DNA of 64,000 bases from Verminephrobacter eiseniae EF01-2 (GCF_000015565.1 NC_008786.1:3410001-3474000); one strand, 5' to 3'; counted from the first letter of the stretch, positions 37,080 through 46,339 are shown. The notes: generated from the letters alone by a model not told the origin. Numbers and translations are program-made.

Positions 37080-37502
37080 ATGGGCCACCACCTTCCCGCC
37101 ATCCCTGCCAAGCGCTACTTCACCATTGGTGAGGTCGCCCAACTGTGCGGCGTCAAACCCCATGTGCTGCGTTACTGGGAGCAGGAGTTCTCCCAACTGC
37201 GCCCGATGAAGCGGCGTGGCAACCGGCGCTACTATCAGCACCACGAGGTGCTGATGATTCGCCGCATTCGCGACCTGCTCTACGAGCAGGGCTTTACCAT
37301 CAGCGGTGCCCGCAACCGCCTCCAGGAACTCACCTCCTCGGAGTCTGGTGCGTTGGCGGCAAACGCCACGGCCGAGTCCGGATTCGGCATGCTGCTCGAC
37401 AGCGCGCCAGACCTTGGCATCGATGCGCTGGATTTCGCTTTGGACTCGAACGCCGTGCGCAAAGAATTATTCGAGATCCGCGCGCTGCTGGCGCTGAACT
37501 GA
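37080..37502 (+). CDS. MerR-family transcriptional regulator
   Basis: A 140-residue MerR-type regulator. The N-terminal winged helix is clear: RYFTIGEVAQLCGVKPHVLR, YWEQEFSQLRPMKRRGNRRY, and then IRRIRDLLYEQGFTISGARN. The C-terminal effector part is short and lacks metal-binding Cys residues, so it does not look like a heavy-metal sensor. Its position after ihfA and before tRNA-Pro is conserved in many betaproteobacteria; its targets are not known. Confidence 0.9.
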   Translation: MGHHLPAIPAKRYFTIGEVAQLCGVKPHVLRYWEQEFSQLRPMKRRGNRRYYQHHEVLMIRRIRDLLYEQGFTISGARNRLQELTSSESGALAANATAESGFGMLLDSAPDLGIDALDFALDSNAVRKELFEIRALLALN

Positions 37503-37532
37503 AGTGTTTCCCGCATATACTCCACCCCTTGT

Positions 37533-37609
37533 CGGCGTGTAGCGCAGCCTGGTAGCGCACTTGCATGGGGTGCAAGGGGTCGCGAGTTCGAATCCCGCCA
37601 CGCCGACCA
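37533..37609 (+). tRNA. tRNA-Pro (anticodon GGG)
   Basis: A 77-nt gene with encoded CCA. The acceptor stem CGGCGTG pairs with CACGCCG (37599-37605). The anticodon arm is CTTGC-ATGGGGT-GCAAG, giving anticodon GGG, and the T-arm has GTTCGAATC. The downstream side holds integrase debris, so this tRNA probably served as an integration site. Confidence 0.97.
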
Positions 37610-37627
37610 TTTTTTCTCAATGAAATC

Positions 37628-37662
37628 AACGGGTTACAGCAGAAATGTCGTAACCCGTTTTT
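37628..37662 (+). terminator. Rho-independent terminator after tRNA-Pro
   Basis: A 10-bp perfect stem, AACGGGTTAC (37628-37637) with GTAACCCGTT (37650-37659), followed by a T-rich tail. It lies 19 bp after the tRNA. Confidence 0.85.
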
Positions 37663-37868
37663 CTTTGGCTGAAGCCGTTTTGGTCTGAGGGGTAAACCGG
37701 ATTTGACATCCGTTGACCACAAAGTCTGTGGGGTGCTTGAGACGCCTGGAATAAAAGAACGAGCGTGGAGTTCTGCGCAAACTCCTCGCCTTCCTGAGCG
37801 CTCTGCGCAGCTCAGCTACGAGGGGGAGGAGAAGACGCAACTGGGTCTTTGCTGTTGTCGCTCACCGA

Positions 37869-38012
37869 GTGCGCATGCGCACCAGCGAGTTGTGCCTGCC
37901 GACACTGGAGCAACTCGATCTGGACCGCAGCCTCTGGCGCATTCCCCGGAAAGCGTCAAGCAGCTATACCACGCTGAGTATGTCGAGCAGCGCTGGGCAA
38001 TGATGCAGGGCT
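37869..38012 (+). pseudogene. Remnant of a tyrosine-type phage integrase
   Basis: Two pieces in different frames resemble integrases of tRNA-borne islands. The first reads MRTSELCLPTLEQLDLDRSL and continues WRIPRK, matching the region after the first catalytic Arg. The second, shifted by one base and missing everything between, reads KQLYHAEYVEQRWAMMQ, matching the extreme C-terminus. The catalytic His-x-x-Arg and Tyr are lost. The upstream stretch 37663-37868 shows nothing else recognisable. Confidence 0.6.
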
Positions 38013-38024
38013 GCCGAAGCCAAC

Positions 38025-38426
38025 TCAGCCGATATCCAGAGTCCGGTGGTGCTCCCACAGGATTGTCAGCGCGTCATGGGGCGCCCTGGAGATCATCTGA
38101 TCGATGATGGCGTCGCCGTCGACGTCGGAGAAAGCCATGGACCAGTTGGAGTACCGCCGTCCCGCGGCGAGAGGCTCATGGAACAAGGTCGTGACACCCT
38201 TATGCCGGGGATTTTGGCGGATGCGGTCCACCAGCGCATTGACCGCTACAGGATTTCCTTCGATGTATTGGCAAAAGCGCTCGCCGTCGAACAGGAGCAC
38301 GCCGGTGATTCCGTTCGATGCATTGAATGCCCTGGCGGTCTTGATGATGGCCCCCACGCAAGTGGCGTCATAGCCATCTGCCAGGGTGCTGTAGTAAACG
38401 AACTGGCTCAACGCTTCATTGCTCAT
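38025..38426 (-). CDS. BLUF-domain blue-light sensor protein
   Basis: A 133-residue stand-alone BLUF protein that should bind FAD and respond to blue light. The key residues are present: Tyr in LSQFVYYSTLADGYD, Asn in ARAFNASNGITG, Gln in ERFCQYIEGNP and Trp in YSNWSMAFSD. AGGATATCC before the ATG at 38426 supports the start. Short BLUF proteins act through a partner protein; none is adjacent, and the neighbours on both sides are pseudogenes. The intact frame suggests it is still under selection or a recent arrival. Confidence 0.9.
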   Translation of the reverse strand: MSNEALSQFVYYSTLADGYDATCVGAIIKTARAFNASNGITGVLLFDGERFCQYIEGNPVAVNALVDRIRQNPRHKGVTTLFHEPLAAGRRYSNWSMAFSDVDGDAIIDQMISRAPHDALTILWEHHRTLDIG

Positions 38427-38496
38427 GGATATCCTGTCGGTCGGCTGCGGTATATGGCCAACGAAAAGGCAACGCTCTTTAGGTATCTGGCAACTA

Positions 38497-38895
38497 TCAC
38501 CGCGCCTGCCAAGGCCATGTCGCATGGTCACGGAGCCGGACGATGGCCAGAAGCGCGAAAAGCGGAACGAACACCAAGAACAATGATTGTGGCGCAATCC
38601 AGTTCTCGAGCAAGCCACCCAGCAGCCCGCCGAATACCCCCCTGCTGGGGCCAGACAGCGCGTTGATCGATGCGGCCTGGCTAAAGCCGATCGTCTCACC
38701 CAACTGCGCGAACTCCGTGAGGTTGATGATCTGCAGCAAACCCAGACCACACCCCCCCAGGCCGAGCCCAGGATGAAGACCGGGCGCGGGCCATGCGTGC
38801 TGACCCAGCGGCCTGCCGAGGCCGCCAGAATCAGCATGCCAATGCTCTGCGACAGAGCCACTGCCGCGAGCACCTGCGCGGCATATTGCCGACGG
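38497..38895 (-). pseudogene. Remnant of an MFS transporter
   Basis: Pieces in two frames look like an MFS permease. One has LSQSIGMLILAASAGRWVST and GPRPVFILGSAWGG; after a frameshift near 38740 the other reads LGETIGFSQAASINALSGPS and then GGLLGGLLENWIAPQSLFLV with a terminal hydrophobic helix. Only about 130 codons remain of a normal 400. It is fused directly to the TauD remnant upstream, so a deletion removed the intervening DNA. Confidence 0.6.
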
Positions 38896-39436
38896 TATTT
38901 CCTGGAAGTATCGTCATGCAGCAGCTCCACCCGGCTGGCGGCGTAGTCGAAATCGTTGCCATGTACGGCCCACAGCTTGTCGGCCAGCGTTTTGAGGTTG
39001 TCTGGCAGGTGATCGTAGACAGCCACCGTGTTGGCCCACCCGTGTCTCCATCCAGTTCGGGCAACGTGACGGCGCGAAGAATGGACAACTTGGGCGGACG
39101 CACATCGAAGGTGACATCGGTGTGCCAAGAATTGGCGCGCCCGCCCCGGTGCGAGTGGAGTTCAAGTATCGAGGGATCCTCCTGGGCAGCGACAGTCGGG
39201 TGACTGACGATGTCACCAAAGTTCCGCGCGAAATCCCGGTGCGTCTGGTCGGTGATCTGGTGCTAATTCCGAAAGAACACCACCCAATGCTTGAGCAACA
39301 TCTGGTAGATAAAGTCGATTGCCTCTTGAGGCATATTGTTTTGAATGACGATACCGCGCAATTCGGCGCCAAGCCCGCCCGATAATGGAATGGCCTGATA
39401 CGCTTGGCCTTGCTCGGCAATGGCGGCACATGACAT
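38896..39436 (-). pseudogene. Disrupted TauD/TfdA-family 2-oxoglutarate dioxygenase
   Basis: Translation from the ATG at 39436 (AGAGAGGATG upstream) gives AIPLSGGLGAELRGIVIQNN and LLKHWVVFFRN, the TauD N-terminus, then an in-frame TAG at 39263-39265. The same frame continues as HQITDQTHRDFARNFGDIVS with NSWHTDVTF (HxD iron ligands), shifts frame near 39040, and goes on as NTVAVYDHLPDNLKTLADKL before being cut off. The second His ligand and the Arg are missing, so it is non-functional. Confidence 0.75.
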
Positions 39437-39478
39437 GCTTCATCCTCTCTAAAGTTCTTGAAAAATAAATAATTCAAT

Positions 39479-39775
39479 TCACTGCAACCCTAATGCGGAA
39501 TCGCACTTGGACCTGATGAGAAATATCGCCTGGGTTTCCGAAATTTCTGGAGCACTCTTGCGCACAAATAGAATGATCGACTCCATTGCGGTTTGATGAC
39601 GGACCAGCAATTCCCTGGTTTCCCCATCGGGGGAGAAAACCATATAGGCACAAAATTCCTCATCCTCCGTGAATCGGTCCAAGGGGGATGTGACCTGACC
39701 GGAAGCAGTGGTGGCAACCCTGAGCGCCCACAATGAGATCAGTAATTTCTTGAGCATTTTTCGCAGAAAAGCCAT
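39479..39775 (-). CDS. Small exported protein of unknown function
   Basis: A 98-residue product starting MAFLRKMLKKLLISLWALRV, a signal peptide probably cleaved near TASGQ. The mature part (about 70 residues) is acidic with several Glu/Asp, contains two Cys (EEFCAY and SKCDSA) and no known motif. A longer frame reaches 39940 but has no ribosome-binding site and would bury the signal peptide. Base composition is AT-rich relative to the core genes, consistent with foreign origin. It is divergent from the LysR gene. Confidence 0.5.
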   Translation of the reverse strand: MAFLRKMLKKLLISLWALRVATTASGQVTSPLDRFTEDEEFCAYMVFSPDGETRELLVRHQTAMESIILFVRKSAPEISETQAIFLIRSKCDSALGLQ

Positions 39776-40120
39776 TTTTATAATCGCCTTGTTTCCCGCG
39801 AATCGTATTGGAGGCAAGCGATATACGGCAAACAAATAATCGTTATGCAGTTCATAACGATTCGTGAACGAGCCATTTCGAGACAGGATACCCAGAAATC
39901 GAACAGCCTGACGGTGGAGGCAGGTCCGATATTTCTTCACACCTGAACCAGCTTCGCCACATTTAAAACTGGCAGTACACGTCCCTGCTCAGCATGTGCA
40001 TCGATTTCACTTAAACTGATTGCGCGACACAACAATTGGGAAGCGCGGGCGGCAATGGAACGAGACGTCGAATCGCAAGCGGCATCGCGGGAATATGACG
40101 ATCTCGAGGGCCGCAAGGAC

Positions 40121-41041
40121 ATGCTCCGTGGACGCCTGCTCGCACCCGAATTGCTGCGTGCTTTTGTTGCGGTGGTGGAGTGCAATGGCTACACACCCGC
40201 CGCCCACTACCTGCATCGCACCCAGGCCGCGGTCAGCCAGCAGATCTCGCGGCTGGAAGATTGCATTGGCGCCGATCTGTTCGAAAAGCCCACGAGGCAG
40301 CTGAAGCTGAGCGGGCAGGGCAAAGTGCTGCTCGGCTATGCCCGCCGCCTGCTGGCCTTGAACAATGAGGCGATGGAAAAACTGCGTCCTGGAATCGTGA
40401 GTGGAGCAGTACGCATGGGAGCGACGAACTGCTACGCCACCACGGTGCTCCCGTTGCTGCTGGCCGAGTTCTCCGAGCTTTATCCCGCCATCCATATCGA
40501 CCTGGAGGTCGGCGTCGCCGAGGAGATGCAGAGGAAGCTGGGGCCTGCCTTCGATCTCACGATCAATGCCTTCCAGGGCGGCGAAGGCAATGGCGTCCTG
40601 CTGCGCAAGGACCCCGTGGTCTGGGCGATGTCCCATCGGGCCAGGCCGCATCTCAAGACACCCATTCCCCTGGCAGTACTTCCGCAGGGATCGCTGCTCA
40701 GGCGGTGGGCCCAAGAAGCGTTGACGGCGGCCGGACGGCGCTGGGTGGTGGTGCAAGAGAGTTCCAGCGTGGAAGTCCTGAAGGCCTGCGTTCTGGCGGG
40801 ACTGGCGGTCGGGGGTTTTCAGGACTCGACCGTTCGGGCGGCCCCGGGGCTGCGCCTCCTCCTGCCAGAAGAAGGGTTCCCCACCCTGCCGTCGACCGAG
40901 ATGTGGCTGGAGCGGGCAGACCGCGAATTGCCTCGGGCGGCCAAGTGCCTTTATGAGTTCTTGCTGGAGCAGTTGCCTCCATGGGAGGTCCAAGAATCCG
41001 CTCTTGCGTCGGATAGTGCAGGCGAGATTGCGCAAGGGTGA
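40121..41041 (+). CDS. LysR-family transcriptional regulator
   Basis: A 306-residue LysR regulator. The start at 40121 (MLRGRLLAPELLRAFVAVVE) puts the helix-turn-helix at the expected place (GYTPAAHYLHRTQAAVSQQI, SRLEDCIGADLFEKPTRQLK); an in-frame ATG at 40055 would add 22 residues. The effector domain follows from about residue 95 (RMGATNCYATTVLPLLLAEF). It is divergent from the exported protein and the TauD remnant, which may have been its targets. Confidence 0.88.
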   Translation: MLRGRLLAPELLRAFVAVVECNGYTPAAHYLHRTQAAVSQQISRLEDCIGADLFEKPTRQLKLSGQGKVLLGYARRLLALNNEAMEKLRPGIVSGAVRMGATNCYATTVLPLLLAEFSELYPAIHIDLEVGVAEEMQRKLGPAFDLTINAFQGGEGNGVLLRKDPVVWAMSHRARPHLKTPIPLAVLPQGSLLRRWAQEALTAAGRRWVVVQESSSVEVLKACVLAGLAVGGFQDSTVRAAPGLRLLLPEEGFPTLPSTEMWLERADRELPRAAKCLYEFLLEQLPPWEVQESALASDSAGEIAQG

Positions 41042-41376
41042 ACGGATCACCGGTTTCAACTGAATGGCGAGCCGATGCTCAGGACCGGGGGGATCGGCGG
41101 CGTAGACTTGCCCGATGCGGCGATGCGGTGCGTTGAGCGACCGGAATGCCAGTGACTGCAGTCCTTAACAGGCCTTTGAAGTACCGACGATGAACGCGAT
41201 TTTTCCGTCGAAGATCCGCTTTCCCCCTTTACGAAGGACTCGACTTCCAGCCCTGTGGTTGCTACGTTTGCAAACAATGCGTGTGCGGTAACCATTGAGA
41301 CTTTGGGTTTGAATATTTGTGTCTCTTGAGCTACATTATTCGCCTTATAGACAGTTTTTGATGCTCCGGGGCTACA
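41042..41376. other. Gene-free stretch before hipB
   Basis: No reliable gene is seen between the LysR and hipB genes. The last 120 bp are AT-rich (TTGAGCTACATTATTCGCC and TTATAGACAG) and probably hold the hipBA promoter and HipB operators, but no clear inverted repeat could be fixed by eye. Confidence 0.4.
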
Positions 41377-41640
41377 GTGACGACGCTTTCTGATATTGCC
41401 GAGATGCTCAAGGGGGCCCGCCGCGACGCGCGGCTGAGCCAGGACGAACTCGCACAGCGAGCAGGTGTTTCGCGCACGACCGTGGCGCGCATGGAGAACC
41501 TCTCCAAGGGCGACATGAGCGTGTCGGCGCTGGTGCGTCTGCTCGAAGCCTCCGGCTACGACCTGAAGCTGGTCAAGCCTGGGCACGTGCGCACGGTCGA
41601 GGACATCCTGGCCGAGCAGCGCCAAGGTGACTTGCCGTGA
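41377..41640 (+). CDS. hipB: HipB-type Xre antitoxin
   Basis: An 87-residue DNA-binding protein starting at GTG. The helix-turn-helix is RRDARLSQDELAQRAGVSRT followed by TVARMENLSKGDMSVSALVR, of the Xre/Cro type. Its stop overlaps the GTG start of hipA (GTGA), so the two are translationally coupled. HipB normally neutralises HipA and represses the operon. Confidence 0.88.
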   Translation: MTTLSDIAEMLKGARRDARLSQDELAQRAGVSRTTVARMENLSKGDMSVSALVRLLEASGYDLKLVKPGHVRTVEDILAEQRQGDLP

Positions 41641-42986
41641 GGCTCGACGTCCAGGTCAGCGGAAGGACCGTTGCCCAACTCTATCGTGAGCGCGACGAGT
41701 ATGTGCTGAAGTACCTGCGTGACACCGACGTGGCCGATTTCGTCAGCCTGACCATGCCGGTGCGTGACGAGGCTTGGCGCTGGCCGCGTGATCTGCATCC
41801 GTTCTTTCGCCAGAACCTGCCTGAGGGCTACCTGCTGAACATCATCCGCGAGGAGTTCGGGCCCCTGCTCGACGGCACAGACCTGTCTCTGTTGGCGGTG
41901 GTGGGCGGCACGGGCATCGGCCGCGTCACGGTCACGCCCGAAGGCGGCAAGCCCGGCCTGGAGATGGCGCCCCTGCAGATCGACAGCCTGCTGAAGGCGG
42001 ACAACACCACTGAGCATTTCGCGTCGCTGGTGCGCCGCTATGCCCGGGCGTCGATCTCGGGCATGGTGCCCAAGTTCATTGCGCCCGAAGAGGCGTCCGA
42101 CGAGGCCCTGGGACCGCTGGGCAAGCCCACGTTGCGAACCAGCCGTCACATCATCAAGGGTTCGGATGACAGCACGCCCTACCTGGGCTTCAACGAGTTT
42201 CACAGCATGCGCGTGTTGGAACGCCTGAACGTGGTGCCGGTGGCTCGCACCCGCATGTCCGACGATGGCCGGGTGCTGTTGGTCGAACGCTTCGACGTGG
42301 ACGAGCAAGGCGCACCCACGCATGGGCTTGAGGATGCCTGTGGTCTGCTGGGTCTGCCCCCTCATGAGAAATACGCCACCACCACCGAGAAGGTACTCAA
42401 CGCCACGCGCGCCTACCTGCCGCCGGCACAGGTGCGCGTCCAACTGGAGCGGTTCGGGTGGCACGTGCTGACCAACTACGTGGTGCGCAACGCCGACTGC
42501 CATGCCAAGAACATCGCGCTGTACTACACCGGGCTCGGCGACGTGGGCTTCACGCCGGTCTATGACATCGTGACCACGCAGGCCTACCCACGCTACGCGA
42601 ACAACCCGCCGGGGCTGTCGATCGATGGCCGACAGACCTGGGCCGCCGGCAAGGCGCTGCAGCGTTTTTTCAGTGCGTGGCTTGGCATTTCGCCGCGGCA
42701 TTGCGCCGACATGGTCGAGCGCCTGTGCGAATCGGCGGTGGAGGTCGGCAAGGAAGTGATCGAGGCGGCCAAGAACGAGCCATGCTGGCGCCCGGTCGCC
42801 AAGCAGATGGTGCATGCCTGGAATGAAGGCATGGCGTCGTTGCGTGACCCGAAGGCGAACGTGGCCGTGCGGGGCCTGGATGCTGCGATTGCCGCTGCCG
42901 GTTTCTCCGACCCCGAGCCTGCGGAGCAGACCTGCGTGACGATCGGCCGATCCGAACTGCTGGCCCCGCCCCGGCGCAAACGCTAG
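41637..42986 (+). CDS. hipA: HipA-family serine/threonine kinase toxin
   Basis: A 449-residue HipA kinase. Segments in order: the N-terminal subdomain with FRQNLPEGYLLNIIREEF, SGMVPKFI (activation-loop-like region), HIIKGSD with the ATP-contacting Lys, NEFHSMRVLERL, LLVERFDVDEQG, the catalytic NADCHAKNIALYY (Asp and Asn) and VYDIVTTQ (metal-binding Asp). E. coli HipA phosphorylates GltX and causes growth arrest and persistence. All catalytic residues are intact. Its stop codon lies right at the edge of an IS5-family fragment. Confidence 0.92.
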   Translation: MRLDVQVSGRTVAQLYRERDEYVLKYLRDTDVADFVSLTMPVRDEAWRWPRDLHPFFRQNLPEGYLLNIIREEFGPLLDGTDLSLLAVVGGTGIGRVTVTPEGGKPGLEMAPLQIDSLLKADNTTEHFASLVRRYARASISGMVPKFIAPEEASDEALGPLGKPTLRTSRHIIKGSDDSTPYLGFNEFHSMRVLERLNVVPVARTRMSDDGRVLLVERFDVDEQGAPTHGLEDACGLLGLPPHEKYATTTEKVLNATRAYLPPAQVRVQLERFGWHVLTNYVVRNADCHAKNIALYYTGLGDVGFTPVYDIVTTQAYPRYANNPPGLSIDGRQTWAAGKALQRFFSAWLGISPRHCADMVERLCESAVEVGKEVIEAAKNEPCWRPVAKQMVHAWNEGMASLRDPKANVAVRGLDAAIAAAGFSDPEPAEQTCVTIGRSELLAPPRRKR

Positions 42987-43277
42987 GGCGTGTTAACAAT
43001 CAAGTAATCCAAATATAAGTACAAACCAGACTGAGAAACGACAGGTAGTTACGCGCCAGCTTTTCATAACGAGTTGCGATTCTTCGGAATTGCTTGATCC
43101 GATTAAAAAAACGCTCGACCAAATTGCGCTCCTTATACAGATGTCGATCATAACTTCGCTGCACCACACGATTGCGCCTGGGTGGAATGACCGCCGTCGC
43201 ACCAGCGACCTGAATGCTGTCAATCAGGGCATCGGCATCGTAGCCCTTGTCAGCCAGTACCGCATCGGCTTTCAAGC
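42987..43277 (-). mobile_element. IS5-family element, 3' fragment
   Basis: A partial IS5-family (IS427-type) element begins GGGCGTGTTAACA immediately after the hipA stop codon. On the minus strand it encodes the C-terminal transposase part: LADKGYDADALIDSIQVAGA and the Tyr/Glu region RNLVERFFNRIKQFRRIATR. The element is cut at 43277 by the IS4-family copy and resumes at 44684. Confidence 0.85.
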
Positions 43278-44674
43278 CATCCGATTGCACACATCTTGAA
43301 GATTCGGCGGTAAGCTGTTGATTTTTCGAAGAGAAGATGGAACGGATGAGCTGGGCACAAGAGGAGTTCGCGGACCTGGACCTGGGCGACAAGCGCCTGA
43401 ACCGGCGGCAGGTGAAACTGGCCGAGACCTTCAGCCGGCAGCCCACACCCAGCATCCCGGCTGCCTGCGGGGGCTGGGGCGACACCCGCGGTGCCTACCG
43501 CTTCTTTGCGCACGAGGACATTGACTGGCAGGACATCCTCAAGCCGCACTGGCAGGCCAGCGCCCAGCGCATGGCCGAGCACCCGGTGGTGCTGTGCCTG
43601 CAGGACACGACGGAGCTGGACTTCAACGGCCAGGGCATTGCCGGGCTGGGCCGGCTGAGCTACGACGCGCAGCGCGGGATGTACCTGCATCCGACCTACG
43701 CGATCACGCCCGATCGCGAACCGCTGGGCGTGATCGATGCGTGGATGTGGGCGCGTTCGGCCAAGAAGGGGCAGGCTGCGAGCGATGAGGTGCTGGAGAG
43801 CACGCGCTGGATCGAAGGCTACGAGCGCATCGCCGAGCAGGCGGCCAGCCTGCCTGGAACCCGGCTGGTCTATGTGGCCGACCGCGAAAGCGACCTGCTG
43901 GCGCTGATGCGCCGCGCTGCCGAATTGGGCCATCCGGCCGACTGGCTGGTGCGCGCCAAGCACAACCGGGTTCTGCCCGAAGACGGCAAGCTGTGGGCCA
44001 CAGTGACAAGCGGCCACCCTCTGGGCCAGATCGTCTTCACCCACGCGCCGCGCGGCCAGCGCGCCCGGCGGGTGCACCAGACGGTGTGGGCCAAGTCGGT
44101 GCGGCTGGCCCAGGGCGTCACCGTGACCTGTGTGATCGCTCGCGAAGAACACCCGCCGAGCGGCGTCAAACCCATCGAATGGCGCTTGCTGAGCAACCGC
44201 CCAGCCGGCGACTTGCAGGCAGCCACGCAGTTGATCGAGTGGTACCGCGCCCGCTGGGAGATCGAACTGTTCTTTCACGTCGTCAAGAACGGCTGCCGGA
44301 TCGAGGCACTGCAATTGAGCCGCATCGAGCGGCTCGAGCGCGCCATCGCCCTGTACCTGGTGATAGCCTGGCGCCTCGCGCGCTTGATGCGCCTGGGGCG
44401 CAATGGCCCGGATCTACCCGCCGAACTGTTCTTCGAGCCCGACGAATGGCGCGGCGTGCACTTCCTGCTCAAAAAGCCCATCCCCAAGCAGGCGCCGCGC
44501 CTGAACACCGTCATCCGGATGGTTGCCACGCTGGGCGGCTTTCTGGGGCGCAAGTGCGATGGCGAGCCCGGCGTGAAGACGTTATGGATCGGCATGCAGC
44601 GCGTGGCCGACTTCGCTGCCGGACTGGACTACGCCAGGGAAATCCAGGCGCTGTGAGATGTGTGCAATCGGATG
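43278..44674 (+). mobile_element. IS4-family (IS50/Tn5-like) insertion sequence, copy A
   Basis: A complete 1397-bp element with perfect 18-bp terminal inverted repeats CATCCGATTGCACACATC. It is flanked by a 9-bp direct repeat CTTTCAAGC (43269-43277 and 44675-44683), the target duplication expected for IS50-type IS4 elements. It sits inside the IS5-family transposase gene. Copy B (44964-47381) is almost identical. Confidence 0.95.
43337..44656 (+). CDS. IS4-family transposase (Tn5 type), copy A
   Basis: A 439-residue transposase. The N-terminal DNA-binding domain reads LGDKRLNRRQVKLAETFSRQ and TRGAYRFFAHEDID. The RNase H-like core has QDTTELDF (first Asp), VADRESDLLALM (second Asp) and the Y-R-E-K signature YRARWEIELFFHVVK (Glu). 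The C-terminal part resembles the Tn5 dimerisation region. All catalytic residues are present, so it should be active. Confidence 0.95.
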   Translation: MERMSWAQEEFADLDLGDKRLNRRQVKLAETFSRQPTPSIPAACGGWGDTRGAYRFFAHEDIDWQDILKPHWQASAQRMAEHPVVLCLQDTTELDFNGQGIAGLGRLSYDAQRGMYLHPTYAITPDREPLGVIDAWMWARSAKKGQAASDEVLESTRWIEGYERIAEQAASLPGTRLVYVADRESDLLALMRRAAELGHPADWLVRAKHNRVLPEDGKLWATVTSGHPLGQIVFTHAPRGQRARRVHQTVWAKSVRLAQGVTVTCVIAREEHPPSGVKPIEWRLLSNRPAGDLQAATQLIEWYRARWEIELFFHVVKNGCRIEALQLSRIERLERAIALYLVIAWRLARLMRLGRNGPDLPAELFFEPDEWRGVHFLLKKPIPKQAPRLNTVIRMVATLGGFLGRKCDGEPGVKTLWIGMQRVADFAAGLDYAREIQAL

Positions 44675-44683
44675 CTTTCAAGC

Positions 44684-44963
44684 CTTCCAACAGCGACTTG
44701 GCTTGTGTAATATCGGCTACCTCGCCACCCGTGAGCAGCCAACGCACTGGGCTACCGAGCGCATCGACAACGACGTGAATCTTGCTCGTCCATCCACCAC
44801 GCGAACGGCCTATTGCCTGTGGCCCCTCTTTTTTTTGGCACCAGCAGCGTGTTGATGTGCACGCACCACCGTAGTATCGATCATCAGCATTTTCAAATCT
44901 CTGTCGCCACTGACAATTTCGCAGACCCGCTGCCATACGCCCGACTCGCCCCAGCGCTTGAAC
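44684..44963 (-). mobile_element. IS5-family element, middle fragment
   Basis: Continuation of the interrupted IS5-family transposase on the minus strand: LKMLMIDTTVVRAHQHAAGA (first catalytic Asp), then KKRGHRQ in one frame and GPQAIGRSRGGWTSKIHVVV with GGEVADITQAKSLLEGLKA in the next, the usual two-frame layout of this IS group. It is truncated on its other side at 44963 by IS4-family copy B; the first 65 or so codons of the transposase are missing. Confidence 0.85.
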
Positions 44964-45022
44964 CATCCGATTGCACACATCTTGAAGATTCGGCGGTAAG
45001 CTGTTGATTTTTCGAAGAGAAG

Positions 45023-46270
45023 ATGGAACGGATGAGCTGGGCACAAGAGGAGTTCGCGGACCTGGACCTGGGCGACAAGCGCCTGAACCGGCGGCAGGTG
45101 AAACTGGCCGAGACCTTCAGCCGGCAGCCCACACCCAGCATCCCGGCTGCCTGCGGGGGCTGGGGCGACACCCGCGGTGCCTACCGCTTCTTTGCGCACG
45201 AGGACATTGACTGGCAGGACATCCTCAAGCCGCACTGGCAGGCCAGCGCCCAGCGCATGGCCGAGCACCCGGTGGTGCTGTGCCTGCAGGACACGACGGA
45301 GCTGGACTTCAACGGCCAGGGCATTGCCGGGCTGGGCCGGCTGAGCTACGACGCGCAGCGCGGGATGTACCTGCATCCGACCTACGCGATCACGCCCGAT
45401 CGCGAACCGCTGGGCGTGATCGATGCGTGGATGTGGGCGCGTTCGGCCAAGAAGGGGCAGGCTGCGAGCGATGAGGTGCTGGAGAGCACGCGCTGGATCG
45501 AAGGCTACGAGCGCATCGCCGAGCAGGCGGCCAGCCTGCCTGGAACCCGGCTGGTCTATGTGGCCGACCGCGAAAGCGACCTGCTGGCGCTGATGCGCCG
45601 CGCTGCCGAATTGGGCCATCCGGCCGACTGGCTGGTGCGCGCCAAGCACAACCGGGTTCTGCCCGAAGACGGCAAGCTGTGGGCCACAGTGACAAGCGGC
45701 CACCCTCTGGGCCAGATCGTCTTCACCCACGCGCCGCGCGGCCAGCGCGCCCGGCGGGTGCACCAGACGGTGTGGGCCAAGTCGGTGCGGCTGGCCCAGG
45801 GCGTCACCGTGACCTGTGTGATCGCTCGCGAAGAACACCCGCCGAGCGGCGTCAAACCCATCGAATGGCGCTTGCTGAGCAACCGCCCAGCCGGCGACTT
45901 GCAGGCAGCCACGCAGTTGATCGAGTGGTACCGCGCCCGCTGGGAGATCGAACTGTTCTTTCACGTCGTCAAGAACGGCTGCCGGATCGAGGCACTGCAA
46001 TTGAGCCGCATCGAGCGGCTCGAGCGCGCCATCGCCCTGTACCTGGTGATAGCCTGGCGCATCGCGCGCTTGATGCGCCTGGGGCGCAATGGCCCGGATC
46101 TACCCGCCGAACTGTTCTTCGAGCCCGACGAATGGCGCGGCGTGCACTTCCTGCTCAAAAAGCCCATCCCCAAGCAGGCGCCGCGCCTGAACACCGTCAT
46201 CCGGATGGTTGCCACGCTGGGCGGCTTTCTGGGGCGCAAGTGCGATGGCGAGCCCGGCGTGAAGACGTTA
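45023..46270 (+). pseudogene. IS4-family transposase, copy B, interrupted
   Basis: Identical to copy A through residue 416 apart from a Leu-to-Ile change (WRIARLMR instead of WRLARLMR). The frame is then broken by the IS630-family insert at codon GTTA. The missing 23 C-terminal codons (starting WIGMQRVADF) are found intact at 47292-47361 beyond the insert. A read-through product ends shortly inside the insert, so the catalytic core is retained but the dimerisation tail is lost. Confidence 0.9.
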
Positions 46271-46339
46271 GAGCATATTTGACTTAAAACCAAACAATTC
46301 ATGATATGATGCGGCGTCTTTTTTCTGAAGGAGTATGCA

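Noticed and set aside
37634..37840. 68-codon basic ORF on the minus strand downstream of tRNA-Pro
   Set aside because: It reads through the tRNA terminator hairpin, has no ribosome-binding site and no recognisable motif.
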